In this document: positions 1-7,822 of the stretch, piece after piece
Layout of the letters: every line of letters begins with the position of its first letter
Position numbering within the stretch: the first letter of the stretch is position 1
From: Mesorhizobium ventifaucium
GTDB taxonomy: Bacteria; Pseudomonadota; Alphaproteobacteria; Rhizobiales; Rhizobiaceae
DNA length: 40,519 nt
Reading direction: 5' to 3'
Assembly: GCF_935822925.1 (NCBI RefSeq)
Contig: NZ_CAKXZS010000050.1
Location: 1-40,519, forward strand
Notes under the pieces: generated by a model
Database searches by the model: none
Told to the model about the DNA's origin: nothing
The model's input: the letters and a program-made list of their open reading frames with translations, nothing else
Translations under genes and position numbers: made by a program

Positions 1-21
1 TTGAACGTCCGATGCTCTAGA

Positions 22-834
22 CTAGAGGCCCAGAGCCGCCTTGAAGGCAGAAAGCTCTTCGTCGGTGATGGGCACCACGTGCTGCGGCTCGGGATAGGCG
101 CTGGTTTGCACGTCGGAGATGAACTCGCGATAGGCGGCGATGCGCTCGCGCTGCAACCGTTCATATTCGGCGGCGAAGTTGCGATAGGTTTTCGCGTGGC
201 GCGGCTTGTGGCCAGCGGTGTGGCCGAGCACGTCCTCGCTGAAAAGGTACTGCGCGTCGGCGTGCGGTCCGGCACCCATGCCGAGCATGATCATCGGCGT
301 ACTCCTGGTGATCAGTTCGCCGATCCGGTCGGGCACCACCTCCAGCTCCGCGCCGAAGCAGCCAATGGCCTCCAGGCGTTTCACATGGTCCCACACGACG
401 CGCGCGCTCTCAGCCGTCCTGCCGACAGCCTTGAACCCGCCGGTCCAGGTGCATTGCGAAGGGATCAAACCGACGTGGGCGACGATCGGGACCGCGTTGT
501 CGCAGAGCGCCTTCTGGATATCGAGTGAGGCGGCGCAATAGAAGCAATCGCCGCCCAGCCGCATGAAGTGGTAGGCGGCTTTGAGATAATCCTCGGCTGT
601 CGCCAGATCGCCGGCAGGGCCGTAGGGGAGCCCGACCTGAACGAAGCATCGGCCGGCCGCCTCGCGCATCTCGGGCGAGAAGAAGCGGCCCTCGATCGAA
701 AGCATGTCGACGCCGGCCGCGTCCGCTGCCGCCGCCTCTTCGATGGTAGTGACGTAAAGCATGGATATCTTTTGTGCACGGCCTTTCATGGCGCGTATGT
801 CGGCGACGGTGGGTCGGGTGCTCTTGGTGATCAT
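22..834 (-). CDS. PanB-like (ketopantoate hydroxymethyltransferase superfamily) protein, divergent active site
   Basis: A 270-residue protein with the PanB fold signatures: VPIVAHVGLIPSQ (residues 115-127) followed by GGFKAVGRT, LEVVP (164-168), GMGAGPHADAQ (185-195) and AGHKPRHAK (207-215). PanB joins a methylene-tetrahydrofolate one-carbon unit to a 2-oxo acid in pantothenate synthesis. Aligned by eye to E. coli PanB, the Glu of LEVVP is kept, but the metal-binding Asp45 becomes Glu48, Asp84 becomes Gly, and the Lys112/Glu114 pair is lost. True PanB activity is therefore doubtful. The start at 834 is chosen because GAGGGAAC lies just upstream; the frame stays open further upstream through a gene remnant. 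It is the last gene of the moc-like operon, suggesting a role in that pathway, possibly handling a C1 unit or an aldol-type cleavage; this is inference. Confidence 0.85.
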   Translation of the reverse strand: MITKSTRPTVADIRAMKGRAQKISMLYVTTIEEAAAADAAGVDMLSIEGRFFSPEMREAAGRCFVQVGLPYGPAGDLATAEDYLKAAYHFMRLGGDCFYCAASLDIQKALCDNAVPIVAHVGLIPSQCTWTGGFKAVGRTAESARVVWDHVKRLEAIGCFGAELEVVPDRIGELITRSTPMIMLGMGAGPHADAQYLFSEDVLGHTAGHKPRHAKTYRNFAAEYERLQRERIAAYREFISDVQTSAYPEPQHVVPITDEELSAFKAALGL

Positions 835-1014
835 TCTTGTTCCCTCAGACTGTGAAGCTTCGCGCAAGGCCTGCAGCGCCGCCTCGGGATCTCCGGAGGC
901 AAACGCCTCCATCCTCACCGGCCTGCGGTAGCCCATGCCCTTCAGTGTATGGGCGATGCCCCTGTAGTCGATCTCGCCTGTGCCGGTCGCTCGGCGCAGG
1001 CCGCAAGGACAAAG
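835..1014 (-). pseudogene. C-terminal remnant of a xylose-isomerase-like TIM-barrel epimerase
   Basis: Read on the minus strand in the frame of the following PanB-like gene, this stretch encodes TGTGEIDYRGIAHTLKG, then MGYRRPVRMEAF, then a DPEAALQALREA helix. That is the usual C-terminal end of sugar phosphate isomerase/epimerases (GxGDIDW...LKxIGYDGPVxLEAF). Two consecutive stops (TGA TAG, 1020-1015) precede it and there is no N-terminal barrel, so only the tail remains. It sits between the Rieske gene and the PanB-like gene. It could be translated as an N-terminal extension from the ATG at 936, but no good ribosome site supports that. Confidence 0.6.
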
Positions 1015-1026
1015 CTATCAGCCATT

Positions 1027-1338
1027 TCAGATCTCAACATACACGCGGCCATCCTCGACCTTGGTGTTGTAGGTTTTCAGGTTCACGCAGACCGGTGCGC
1101 GCAGCGCTTCGCCTGTCCGGTAATCGAACACGCCATTATGCTTCGGGCATTCGATCCTGTACTGCATGACCAGACCGCCACTCAGATGCACCTTTTCGTG
1201 GGTGCACAGGCCATCGGTGCAAAAGAATTCGTCATCGGGACTGCGATAAATGGCGAAGGTCCGGCCATCATGATCGAAGCGGACCAGGTCTTCGTTCTCG
1301 ATGTCATCTGCCGAGCAGGCGTCGATCCATTCAGTCAT
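1027..1338 (-). CDS. mocE: Rieske [2Fe-2S] ferredoxin, MocE-like
   Basis: A 103-residue single-domain Rieske protein. The cluster ligands are visible as Cys45-x-His47 in LCTHEKVHLSGG and Cys64-x2-His67 in ECPKHNG. Small soluble Rieske ferredoxins carry electrons from a reductase to an oxygenase; in rhizopine catabolism MocE partners MocD and MocF. A GAGGAAG ribosome site precedes the ATG at 1338, and the start lies 9 bases after the MocC-like stop, so the two are co-transcribed and probably translationally coupled. A MocD-like oxygenase opens the same operon. No ferredoxin reductase (MocF) is present in the window, so the electron source must be encoded elsewhere. Family assignment is firm; the rhizopine role is inferred from context. 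Confidence 0.92.
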   Translation of the reverse strand: MTEWIDACSADDIENEDLVRFDHDGRTFAIYRSPDDEFFCTDGLCTHEKVHLSGGLVMQYRIECPKHNGVFDYRTGEALRAPVCVNLKTYNTKVEDGRVYVEI

Positions 1339-1347
1339 CTTTCTTCC

Positions 1348-2307
1348 TCAGATTTCTTGCGGTTTGTAGTCGCTCGCCGTGGTAGGCATGACGTCTTTGA
1401 GGAGCGAAACCGATTTCTCCAGTCCTTCGAGACTGTTGAGCATGACATCCTCATGCTCGATCGACAGCCAGCCGTCGTAGCCGGCCATTTTCAGCCGGTA
1501 GCAGAACTTGCGCCACCATTCCTCGCCGTGGCCGAATCCGAGAGTGATGTAGCTCCAGGAACGTGCCGGGATGTCCATCAGGCTGCCGTTTTCCAGAAGA
1601 CTGGTCGTTGCCTGGACTGGCGCGTTCAGCATCGTGTCCTTGGCATGAACGTGGAAGAGCGCCCCGCCGAGGGCCTCGGCCGCGACGAGCGGATCAGCAC
1701 CCATCCAGAACAGGTGCGAGGGGTCGAGGTTGGCACCGACGAGAGGTCCGACTGCCTCGCGTAGCCTCAGCAGCGATGGCACATTGTACACGCACTGGTT
1801 GCCGTGAAGTTCGAGCGCGATGCGTTCCACCCCGCTTTCGTTCGCCAGCGCTGTGATTTCTTCCCAGAACGGAATGAGCACGTCAGTCCACTGATAGCGC
1901 AGGATAGACTGGGTCTCCGGTGGCCAGGACGAAACGATCCAGTTCGGCATCCTGTCCTCGGCACTCCCGGCCGGCAAGCCCGACATGGTGCAGACGGTCT
2001 TGATGCCCATTTCGCCAGCGAGGCGGATCGTGTCCTTCAGGCACTCTGCCTGGGCAGGGTCGGTCGGGTGCAGCGGGTTTCCATTGGCATTCAGGCTGAT
2101 CACGTCGAGGCCGCGGTCCGCAAATGCTTTGCGGAATTCCGTTCGGGCGCCTGCGCTGGACTTCATCCTGGCCAGGTCGAAATGCGGTGCCGTCGACCAT
2201 CCGCCGGTGTTAATCTCGACACCATTGACACCGAGACGCACCGCCTCGTCCAACAACCCTTCAAACGTACGACTGCCAAGGCTGTCGGATACAAAACCCA
2301 GTTTCAT
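1348..2307 (-). CDS. mocC: Sugar phosphate isomerase/epimerase (xylose-isomerase-like TIM barrel), MocC-like
   Basis: A 319-residue TIM-barrel protein of the AP endonuclease 2/IolE/MocC type. Candidate metal ligands at the barrel rim are the Glu in LELHGNQ, the Asp in ANLDPSHL, the His pair in HVHAKD and the Glu in SIEHED. Such enzymes isomerise, epimerise or dehydrate inositol-derived ketoses. AGGAAAG precedes the ATG at 2307. It starts 9 bases after the MocA-like stop and ends 9 bases before the Rieske gene, as expected of a tightly packed operon. MocC proteins act with MocA in rhizopine breakdown; an IolE-type inosose dehydratase is the alternative role. Substrate cannot be fixed from sequence alone. 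Confidence 0.88.
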   Translation of the reverse strand: MKLGFVSDSLGSRTFEGLLDEAVRLGVNGVEINTGGWSTAPHFDLARMKSSAGARTEFRKAFADRGLDVISLNANGNPLHPTDPAQAECLKDTIRLAGEMGIKTVCTMSGLPAGSAEDRMPNWIVSSWPPETQSILRYQWTDVLIPFWEEITALANESGVERIALELHGNQCVYNVPSLLRLREAVGPLVGANLDPSHLFWMGADPLVAAEALGGALFHVHAKDTMLNAPVQATTSLLENGSLMDIPARSWSYITLGFGHGEEWWRKFCYRLKMAGYDGWLSIEHEDVMLNSLEGLEKSVSLLKDVMPTTASDYKPQEI

Positions 2308-2316
2308 GATGCTTTC

Positions 2317-3327
2317 CTAGCGATGATAGAATGCAGGCTTTTCGGCGCATTCGACGACTACTTTTCCGCCTTCGGAGAGCGCCTTTACGCCGGCCTCGGC
2401 GGTCAGCGTCGCACAGTAGCCATCCCACGCATTGGCTGCGATCGGCGAGGGCACACCCGTCTCGACGAACTTGAGCCAAGCCTTGTTCTGTAGCCGGTAG
2501 GCTTCCGCAAAACGAGGACGCCAATCTGGGGCGTAGCGCTCCAGCGACTGAAGTTCGATATTGATGCGGGAGTGGACCGGCGCGCCCAGAAAGACCGAGC
2601 CTTTCTCGCCGACCAACTCACCGCGTACGTCATAACCATAGGCTGCATTGTTGTTGATCTCGATATTCACCAGCTGGCCGCCAGATGTTTCCAGCACCAT
2701 GAAGACCGGCGCACCGGTCCGTGAAGCGTCGACCCCTGCAGGCTGGAAGGCCGAGATCGAAGAATAGTCGGTGTCGAGGACGAACCGCGCCACGTCGAAT
2801 TCGTGCGGCGCCGAATTGGTGATCGCCATCAGCCCGGTGAAGTTTGCCGGCGCCGAGACGTTGCGGTGGAAATTGTGCATGATGACTGCCTGGCCGAGGG
2901 TGCCAACGCTGAGCAACGCCTTCATCTCCGCATAGGCAGGATCGAAGCGACGCATGAAGCCGATCTGCACGAACAGTCGACCGGCCTTCATTTCCGCCTG
3001 GATGACACGCATGCAATCGGCCGAACTGGGTGCCAGCGGTTTCTCGCAGAGAACGGGTTTTCCGGCCTCAATGGCAGCCAGCGTCAGCGACGCGTGAGTT
3101 TCGTCCGGGCTCGCGATCAGGGCGGCGTCGACGTCGGAACGTGCAATCGTCGCAAGCGCATCGGATGCAACATCCTTCGCGCCGCATTCCTCGGCCAAGG
3201 CCCGCGCGCGCTTTTGCGACGGGTCGCAAACCACCTGCAGGACGGCCCCGGGCAAATCGCCGGCAACGATGCGCGCATGATCCGCGCCCATGATTCCGGC
3301 ACCGATGACAGCGATGCGAACAGTCAT
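2317..3327 (-). CDS. mocA: Gfo/Idh/MocA-family NAD(P)-dependent dehydrogenase, inositol-type
   Basis: A 336-residue oxidoreductase. It has an N-terminal Rossmann fold with GAGIMGADH (residues 9-17), the family motif CEKPLA, the IolG-like FMRRFDPAY, and the catalytic region NSAPHEFDVARF whose His is the usual active-site residue. Enzymes of this type oxidise a hydroxyl of myo- or scyllo-inositol or an amino-/methyl-inositol to a ketone. It lies between the ABC ATPase and the MocC-like isomerase. A hairpin-rich 119-base gap separates it from the ATPase, which suggests an internal processing or attenuation point. Inositol 2-dehydrogenase activity is equally possible. Confidence 0.92.
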   Translation of the reverse strand: MTVRIAVIGAGIMGADHARIVAGDLPGAVLQVVCDPSQKRARALAEECGAKDVASDALATIARSDVDAALIASPDETHASLTLAAIEAGKPVLCEKPLAPSSADCMRVIQAEMKAGRLFVQIGFMRRFDPAYAEMKALLSVGTLGQAVIMHNFHRNVSAPANFTGLMAITNSAPHEFDVARFVLDTDYSSISAFQPAGVDASRTGAPVFMVLETSGGQLVNIEINNNAAYGYDVRGELVGEKGSVFLGAPVHSRINIELQSLERYAPDWRPRFAEAYRLQNKAWLKFVETGVPSPIAANAWDGYCATLTAEAGVKALSEGGKVVVECAEKPAFYHR

Positions 3328-3356
3328 GATTTTCTCTCTCTGGTTTCGGGCAGAAA

Positions 3357-3389
3357 CCGGCCGGCGGAGCAGCTCATTCCGCCGGCCGG
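3357..3389 (-). other. Strong intercistronic hairpin between ABC ATPase and mocA-like gene
   Basis: The arms CCGGCCGGCGGA and TCCGCCGGCCGG form a perfect 12-bp stem with a 9-base loop. A second, weaker pair GAAGATGC/GCATCTTC lies next to it at about 3395-3424. No T-run follows, so a transcript-stabilising or attenuating structure is likelier than a full terminator. Confidence 0.6.
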
Positions 3390-3446
3390 GTCAGAAGATG
3401 CCCCTGTGGAGGTGGCGCATCTTCGGAGATCTTCGTCGGGCGCTGT

Positions 3447-4282
3447 CTATCGCAAATCGGCAACAGGTGGTGCGCGCCCTTCATGCGCCGCCTGATACGA
3501 TTCGATTTCGGCTTCGAGCTCCGCCATCGCTTCGCCGCCAGCCATAAGGTCGGTGATCTCCTCGCGAGTCTTCTCGCCCTTGCGGAAATCGGCTGCCAGG
3601 GCACCCCTGATGAGGACAGCAAAATGATCGCCTACGGTCAGGGCGTGAATGACCTGGTGGGTGATGAAAATCACTGCAAGGCCACGCTTGCGCGCCTCGA
3701 GCACGATCCTCAACACATGGGCTGCTTCCTTGACACCGAGCGCGGCGGTCGGTTCGTCGAGGATCAGGACCCGGGCACCGAAATGGACGGCACGGGCAAT
3801 GGCCAACGACTGGCGTTCGCCGCCGGACAGACCGCCCACGAGGCGGTCGCCGTCGTCGATCCGCGTTATGCCAAACTCCTGGACCGCTTTGACGGCAATT
3901 TCATTCGCCTTCTTGCGATCGTAGATGCTGAATGGTCCCCATTTCCTTGTCGGCTCAACGCCCACGAAGAACGATCGCCCGATGCTCATCAGAGGAAACG
4001 TTCCGCCGAACTGATGGACCGTCGAAATGCCGAGATCGCTGGCATGCGGGGGCTCGCGAACTGGATCGGCTTGCCATCCATCAAGATCGTGCCCGAAGTC
4101 GGTTGGTGGACGCCGGAAAGGATCTTGATCAGGGTCGACTTGCCGGCGCCATTGTCGCCGAGCAAGCAGAGGACCTCGCCGGCCTTAACAGCGAGGGAGA
4201 TGTCGTGGAGCACATCAATAGGTCCGAAAGACTTGTTGATGTTCGATAGCTGCAGAATTGGTTCGGCCATAGTGATCATCAT
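3447..4282 (-). pseudogene. Sugar ABC transporter ATP-binding protein, split by a frameshift
   Basis: A single-domain RbsA/FrcA-type ATPase (about 278 residues if intact) read in two frames. The 5' part starts at 4282 (ATG overlapping the permease stop as TGATG; ATG 4270 is an alternative). It carries LLGDNGAGKST (Walker A) and reaches IQFASP, then ends at a stop at 3991-3989. The 3' part continues one frame over with SDLGISTVHQFGGTF, then MSIGRSFFVG, LSGGERQSLAIARA (signature) and RVLILDEPTAAL (Walker B). The frames rejoin if one base is added to the five-C run (minus strand) at 4048-4052, which marks a one-base deletion or a sequencing slip. The internal ATG at 3989 overlaps the stop, so two half-proteins could in principle be made, but neither half would hydrolyse ATP alone. 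Confidence 0.85.
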
Positions 4283-5328
4283 CACTTCTTCTTCGGCGTG
4301 TAAGTCAACGCCATCTTGCGGAACGTGTTGTTCATGAGGACTGCCGCCAGCAGCAGGACGCCGATGATAAGGCTCGCCCAATTTGCATCGAAGCCGGTGT
4401 AGAAGATGCCCTGGTTGACAATGGCAAAGGTGATTGTTCCGAAAACGATACCCACCACGGAACCGAAGCCGCCTGTAAGCAGCACGCCGCCGATGACCAC
4501 CGATATTATCGAGTTGAAGATGAATGACTGGCCGGTCGAAACCTGGGCGCTGTTGTACAGGAGCGCCTGCGACACGCCGACGAATGCCGCGCACAGGCCG
4601 CTGCCCATGAACAACAGGGTGATCACCCTGTCGGTGGGTATCCCGGCGTTGCGCGCGCTTACCTTGTCTCCGCCCAGTGCGAGGATCCAGTTGCCGTATC
4701 GCGAGAAGTGCAGCAGGTAGCCGACGATGATCGCGGCGCCTAGCCACCAGAAAATGGTGATCTGGAACATTCCGCCGACAAATTGCCCCAAAACGGCCTT
4801 GGCCAACGGGTCGGCCCGGATCGCGACGCCGGTGCTGCCCGTCAGAATGATGGCGACGCCGAGCGTTAGTCCTGCCACGGCAAAGAGGCTGCCGAGCGTG
4901 ACGATCAGCGACGGCACGGCCGTTCGAATGACGAGAACCCCATTGATGAAGCCCACGAGCAGTCCGAGGCCCAGCGCGGCAAGAACACCGACCATGATCG
5001 GAAGATCATAGTAGCCCGAAATAGTCGCGACGGTCATCGATGTTGCCGGGATGACCGACCCGATGGAAATATCCAGTTCGCCCGCGATCATCAGGAGTCC
5101 GACCGGAAGCGCCACGATCCCGATCTCGGACGCAACGTTCAACCAACTTGCCGCGCCACCCGCGGTTACGAAATTGGCACCGCCGAAAATGGCGAAGAAC
5201 GCGAAGACCGCCATCATACCCAGAAAAGATCCCACTTCAGGGCGACGCATGAGATTGCCGATTGACGACCAAAGGTTGGGGGTTGACCCAGCCTTGGCTG
5301 TTGTTTGAATTTCGACCATTGAATTCAT
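4282..5328 (-). CDS. Ribose-type sugar ABC transporter permease
   Basis: A 348-residue inner-membrane protein of the BPD_transp_2 (RbsC/FrcC) family with about eight to ten hydrophobic segments. It has the family sequences GELDISIGSV (after the second segment), FINGVLVI and ALGGDKVSARNAGI, and a C-terminal glycine-rich GGVLLTGGFGSVVG region. It would form the channel for the substrate delivered by the MocB-like protein. Its stop overlaps the ATPase start (TGATG). It is 131 bases downstream of the binding-protein gene, the usual layout in which the binding protein is expressed in excess. The likely substrate is an inositol or rhizopine-like polyol, inferred from neighbours. Confidence 0.93.
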   Translation of the reverse strand: MNSMVEIQTTAKAGSTPNLWSSIGNLMRRPEVGSFLGMMAVFAFFAIFGGANFVTAGGAASWLNVASEIGIVALPVGLLMIAGELDISIGSVIPATSMTVATISGYYDLPIMVGVLAALGLGLLVGFINGVLVIRTAVPSLIVTLGSLFAVAGLTLGVAIILTGSTGVAIRADPLAKAVLGQFVGGMFQITIFWWLGAAIIVGYLLHFSRYGNWILALGGDKVSARNAGIPTDRVITLLFMGSGLCAAFVGVSQALLYNSAQVSTGQSFIFNSIISVVIGGVLLTGGFGSVVGIVFGTITFAIVNQGIFYTGFDANWASLIIGVLLLAAVLMNNTFRKMALTYTPKKK

Positions 5329-5407
5329 TGGGAATCCCCGGCGTTTCTTTGAGACGCGCTGCTCACACTACGGCACAGTAGTCACTGTCGAGAATATGCC
5401 CGGCCGT

Positions 5408-5426
5408 CGGCCTTGCTTTCAGGCCG
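5408..5426 (-). other. Hairpin between binding-protein and permease genes
   Basis: Short stem CGGCCT/AGGCCG with a 7-base loop lies in the gap after the binding-protein stop. Such structures often protect the 3' end of the binding-protein message from decay. An ACAGT/ACTGT pair lies nearby at 5375-5388. Function is inferred. Confidence 0.4.
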
Positions 5427-5459
5427 GACACATCGATTGCGAAGCGTTTGCGACTGCTG

Positions 5460-6446
5460 CTATCGCGCGCCAGCCTGCACGCCCGCCATCGTCGCATCGA
5501 CGTTCGATTCGTCGACGACGCCGGGGCCGGTCAGTATCTCGCGTGTCGGAACGGTCAGACCATAGTTGACGTGACCGTTCAGGATCGACACCGCCAGGTA
5601 ACCCTGAAGGTAGCCTTGCTGGTCGATGGTGAACAGCTGCGATCCGGATTTGATGTTGGCCAGGATAGTCTGGTCCATGTTGACGCCGCCGAGCTTGACC
5701 TTGTCGCTCAAGCCCGCCTGCATGATACCGTTTGCAGCGCTGTTGGCGTCGACATTGCCGATCGTGTACACACCGACGACGTCCGGGTTCTGCAGCAGAT
5801 GCGCCTTGAGGGCCTGTGCTACTGCGGTCGGGTTACCGAAGCTGCTCATCGGTAGGGGCAATTCGACGCCCTTGCCGCCATGCTTGGCGACACCGGCAAG
5901 CAGGCCCGCGCATTGCGCACGAAGGTTGGCAGCACCAGGAAGGGTATTAACGCAGACCACGTTCTTCAGGTCGTGGTTCCCGAAATACTCGCCGCCGGCA
6001 AAGCCTGCCTTGTAGTCGTCGCTGCCGATGTAGTTCATGGCGCCAAGCCGGTCGGCCGCGTCGAGACCACCAGCATTGTAGATAATGAGCGGGATGCCGG
6101 CCGCCACCACAGCCTTGAAGGCTTCGTCCATGGATTCAGGCACCCAGTCCGGGCCGACGATGGCGTCCGCATGCTGCGAGATCGCGGTCCGGATCAGGTC
6201 AGCCGCATCGGCGCCGAGATTGTCATAGTTCTGCGGCCCGAGCCACGTCACCGAGCCGCCCTGCGCCTCGACGACCTTGCCGGCGTCCTCTGCCCCGCGC
6301 TTGACGATCGACCAGAACGGATCATCGGCCTTGCCGCCGATGACGAAGATCTTCGCTCCTTTGGACCCGGCCATGGCGGACGTAGCGGCTGTCGCAGCCA
6401 CGCCGGCCAGCACGACTGCCGCCAAGAGTTTGGTGATACGCTTCAT
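5460..6446 (-). CDS. mocB: Periplasmic sugar/inositol-binding protein, MocB-like
   Basis: A 328-residue Peripla_BP_4 (RbsB-like) protein. Start chosen at 6446 because GGGAGGAG lies directly upstream and the product then begins with a classical signal peptide (MKRITKLLAAVVLAGVAATA, cleaved near SAMA|GSKG). The mature part opens with KIFVIGGKADDPFWSIVKRG, the usual first strand and ligand-binding Phe/Trp region of this family. It later has a D-x-I-V-G-P segment and VGVYTIGNVDANSAANG in the hinge and ligand region. It would capture the operon's substrate for the permease. MocB of rhizopine clusters is this type of protein; specificity cannot be proved from sequence. Confidence 0.9.
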   Translation of the reverse strand: MKRITKLLAAVVLAGVAATAATSAMAGSKGAKIFVIGGKADDPFWSIVKRGAEDAGKVVEAQGGSVTWLGPQNYDNLGADAADLIRTAISQHADAIVGPDWVPESMDEAFKAVVAAGIPLIIYNAGGLDAADRLGAMNYIGSDDYKAGFAGGEYFGNHDLKNVVCVNTLPGAANLRAQCAGLLAGVAKHGGKGVELPLPMSSFGNPTAVAQALKAHLLQNPDVVGVYTIGNVDANSAANGIMQAGLSDKVKLGGVNMDQTILANIKSGSQLFTIDQQGYLQGYLAVSILNGHVNYGLTVPTREILTGPGVVDESNVDATMAGVQAGAR

Positions 6447-6537
6447 ATCTTTCTCCTCCCATTTGCCGTCTTCAGACGGGGTTTTAGAAAATCTCAAGCG
6501 CACCGCCTCCCTCCCGGTTGCGCGCCTCGTGTCGTGT

Positions 6538-7554
6538 TCAGTGGCTCGCCGCCCTGGCGTTCACGCGCTCCCGCTTTTTTTGGAACCGGGCGTCCATCAG
6601 GGCGTCCCCCTCCTTGGTGCCGTCGTGCCAGGTGCCGAACCATTTATCGAGCGGGATCAGCCCCTCGCCGCCGTAGTTCACCTCGAAGTATTTGTGGTGC
6701 AGGTAGTGGGCATAGGCCTCGCTTGAGACGGCCGTATCCTCGGTCAGCTCCAGCTTTTCGAAACCCAGATGGCCGTTGACCGCTCCGAAGCCGGCGACAT
6801 GCAGCTGGAACAGCGCAACAATCGGATTGGACGGGATGACCAGGTGCCAGAAGGCGACGGCGTGATAGAGGAAGCCTTCCACCGGATGCATCGACAGCGA
6901 TGACCAGGGAGAGGGATTGATCGAATTGTGATGGACCGAGTGGATCCAGCGATAGAGCGGGCCCCAGTGGATCAGCCGGTGGATGAAGAAGAAGTGCACC
7001 TCGTGGATGGCGGGCGCGATCAGCACCAGCGCTGCGAGATAGATGGGGTGGTCCTGCCAGCCGACCCACGGCACGTAGCCATTGGCAAAGCACCAGAGGA
7101 AGATGACTTCGACCACGGTCCATAGCGGGATCGTGATGAAAAAAGAGCGCAGGAAGTTGTCGAGGTTCTGGCTCTGGAACCAGAAGACATCCGAAGGCGT
7201 GTCGCCTGGGAATTTGTGGTTGTATTTGAAGCGCGTCGCCTGGGCGCGCTGGACGTAGTAGCGCAGCTCGAAAATGCCGTAGAAGACGAAGATCGCCGCG
7301 GCATTGACGGCATAAAGCCATAGCGCCCAGCCCCAGCTGATCGACTTCATCGTCTCGACGTTGGGGACGACGTAGAACCAGTAGAGAAGTGCGGTGGCCA
7401 TGTGGAAGGCATTCCACGGCCAGATGTAGCCCGGCAGCCATCCCAGGACCTTCGGCAGCTTCGGGGGCCAGCTCCAGAACGGCGCTATCTCGAGTCGCCC
7501 GCTCGGCTTCCAGTCTCCGCGCTTGTCCCGCACGCCGTATTTGAGATCGTCCAT
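6538..7554 (-). CDS. mocD: Membrane di-iron oxygenase of the fatty acid hydroxylase/sterol desaturase superfamily, MocD-like
   Basis: A 338-residue membrane protein from the ATG at 7554, which has GGAGG nine bases upstream. Hydrophobic segments lie at about 45-65, 75-95, 135-160, 168-190 and 228-250. The di-iron histidine boxes are complete: H192-RLI-H196, H205-SV-HH209 and H283-YL-HH287. Enzymes of this superfamily use O2 and reduced ferredoxin to hydroxylate or demethylate substrates. In rhizopine use, MocD is thought to remove the O-methyl group with MocE and MocF. It is the first gene of the operon, facing the LacI-type regulator, and the Rieske partner is encoded downstream. A lipid-modifying hydroxylase is the alternative, but the operon argues for catabolism. 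Confidence 0.88.
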   Translation of the reverse strand: MDDLKYGVRDKRGDWKPSGRLEIAPFWSWPPKLPKVLGWLPGYIWPWNAFHMATALLYWFYVVPNVETMKSISWGWALWLYAVNAAAIFVFYGIFELRYYVQRAQATRFKYNHKFPGDTPSDVFWFQSQNLDNFLRSFFITIPLWTVVEVIFLWCFANGYVPWVGWQDHPIYLAALVLIAPAIHEVHFFFIHRLIHWGPLYRWIHSVHHNSINPSPWSSLSMHPVEGFLYHAVAFWHLVIPSNPIVALFQLHVAGFGAVNGHLGFEKLELTEDTAVSSEAYAHYLHHKYFEVNYGGEGLIPLDKWFGTWHDGTKEGDALMDARFQKKRERVNARAASH

Positions 7555-7753
7555 GCCAGAACCTCCACTGGGCAGCGCCGGCAAGGATAGCCCGCATGCG
7601 CGCAGCCTCGCCCCGCCATACGTCGGAGGGCCGGAACGCATCTGTGGAGCTGTTATCCCTCGGCTGGCGGCGCGTCCGCCTTGCTTGCTTGTTGACTGAT
7701 AAACATCTTGATCCAAAATGAATCAATAGTAGAATGTTTATTCCAATTTTTTT

Positions 7754-7799
7754 GTATCATTCGTATCAGTGCGGCCTTGTCCGTGATACTTTTGTATCA
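7754..7799. promoter_or_regulatory. Probable operators for the LacI-type regulator, divergent moc-like promoter region
   Basis: The 268-base gap between the oxygenase and regulator genes holds a perfect dyad TGATAC-tttt-GTATCA (7784-7799). Two further GTATCA half-sites lie at 7754-7759 and 7763-7768. The dyad ends 23 bases before the regulator ATG, so autoregulation is likely. The region is also markedly AT-rich against its surroundings. Confidence 0.65.
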
Positions 7800-7822
7800 T
7801 TCTAACGCATGGATGAGATAGA

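Noticed and set aside
834..936. Longer PanB-like protein starting at 936
   Set aside because: The extra 34 residues match an epimerase tail, not PanB, and the ATG at 834 has the better ribosome site.
3989..4747. A separate 252-residue protein ahead of the ABC ATPase
   Set aside because: Its first two thirds are the permease read out of frame; only its end from 4282 is real ATPase sequence.
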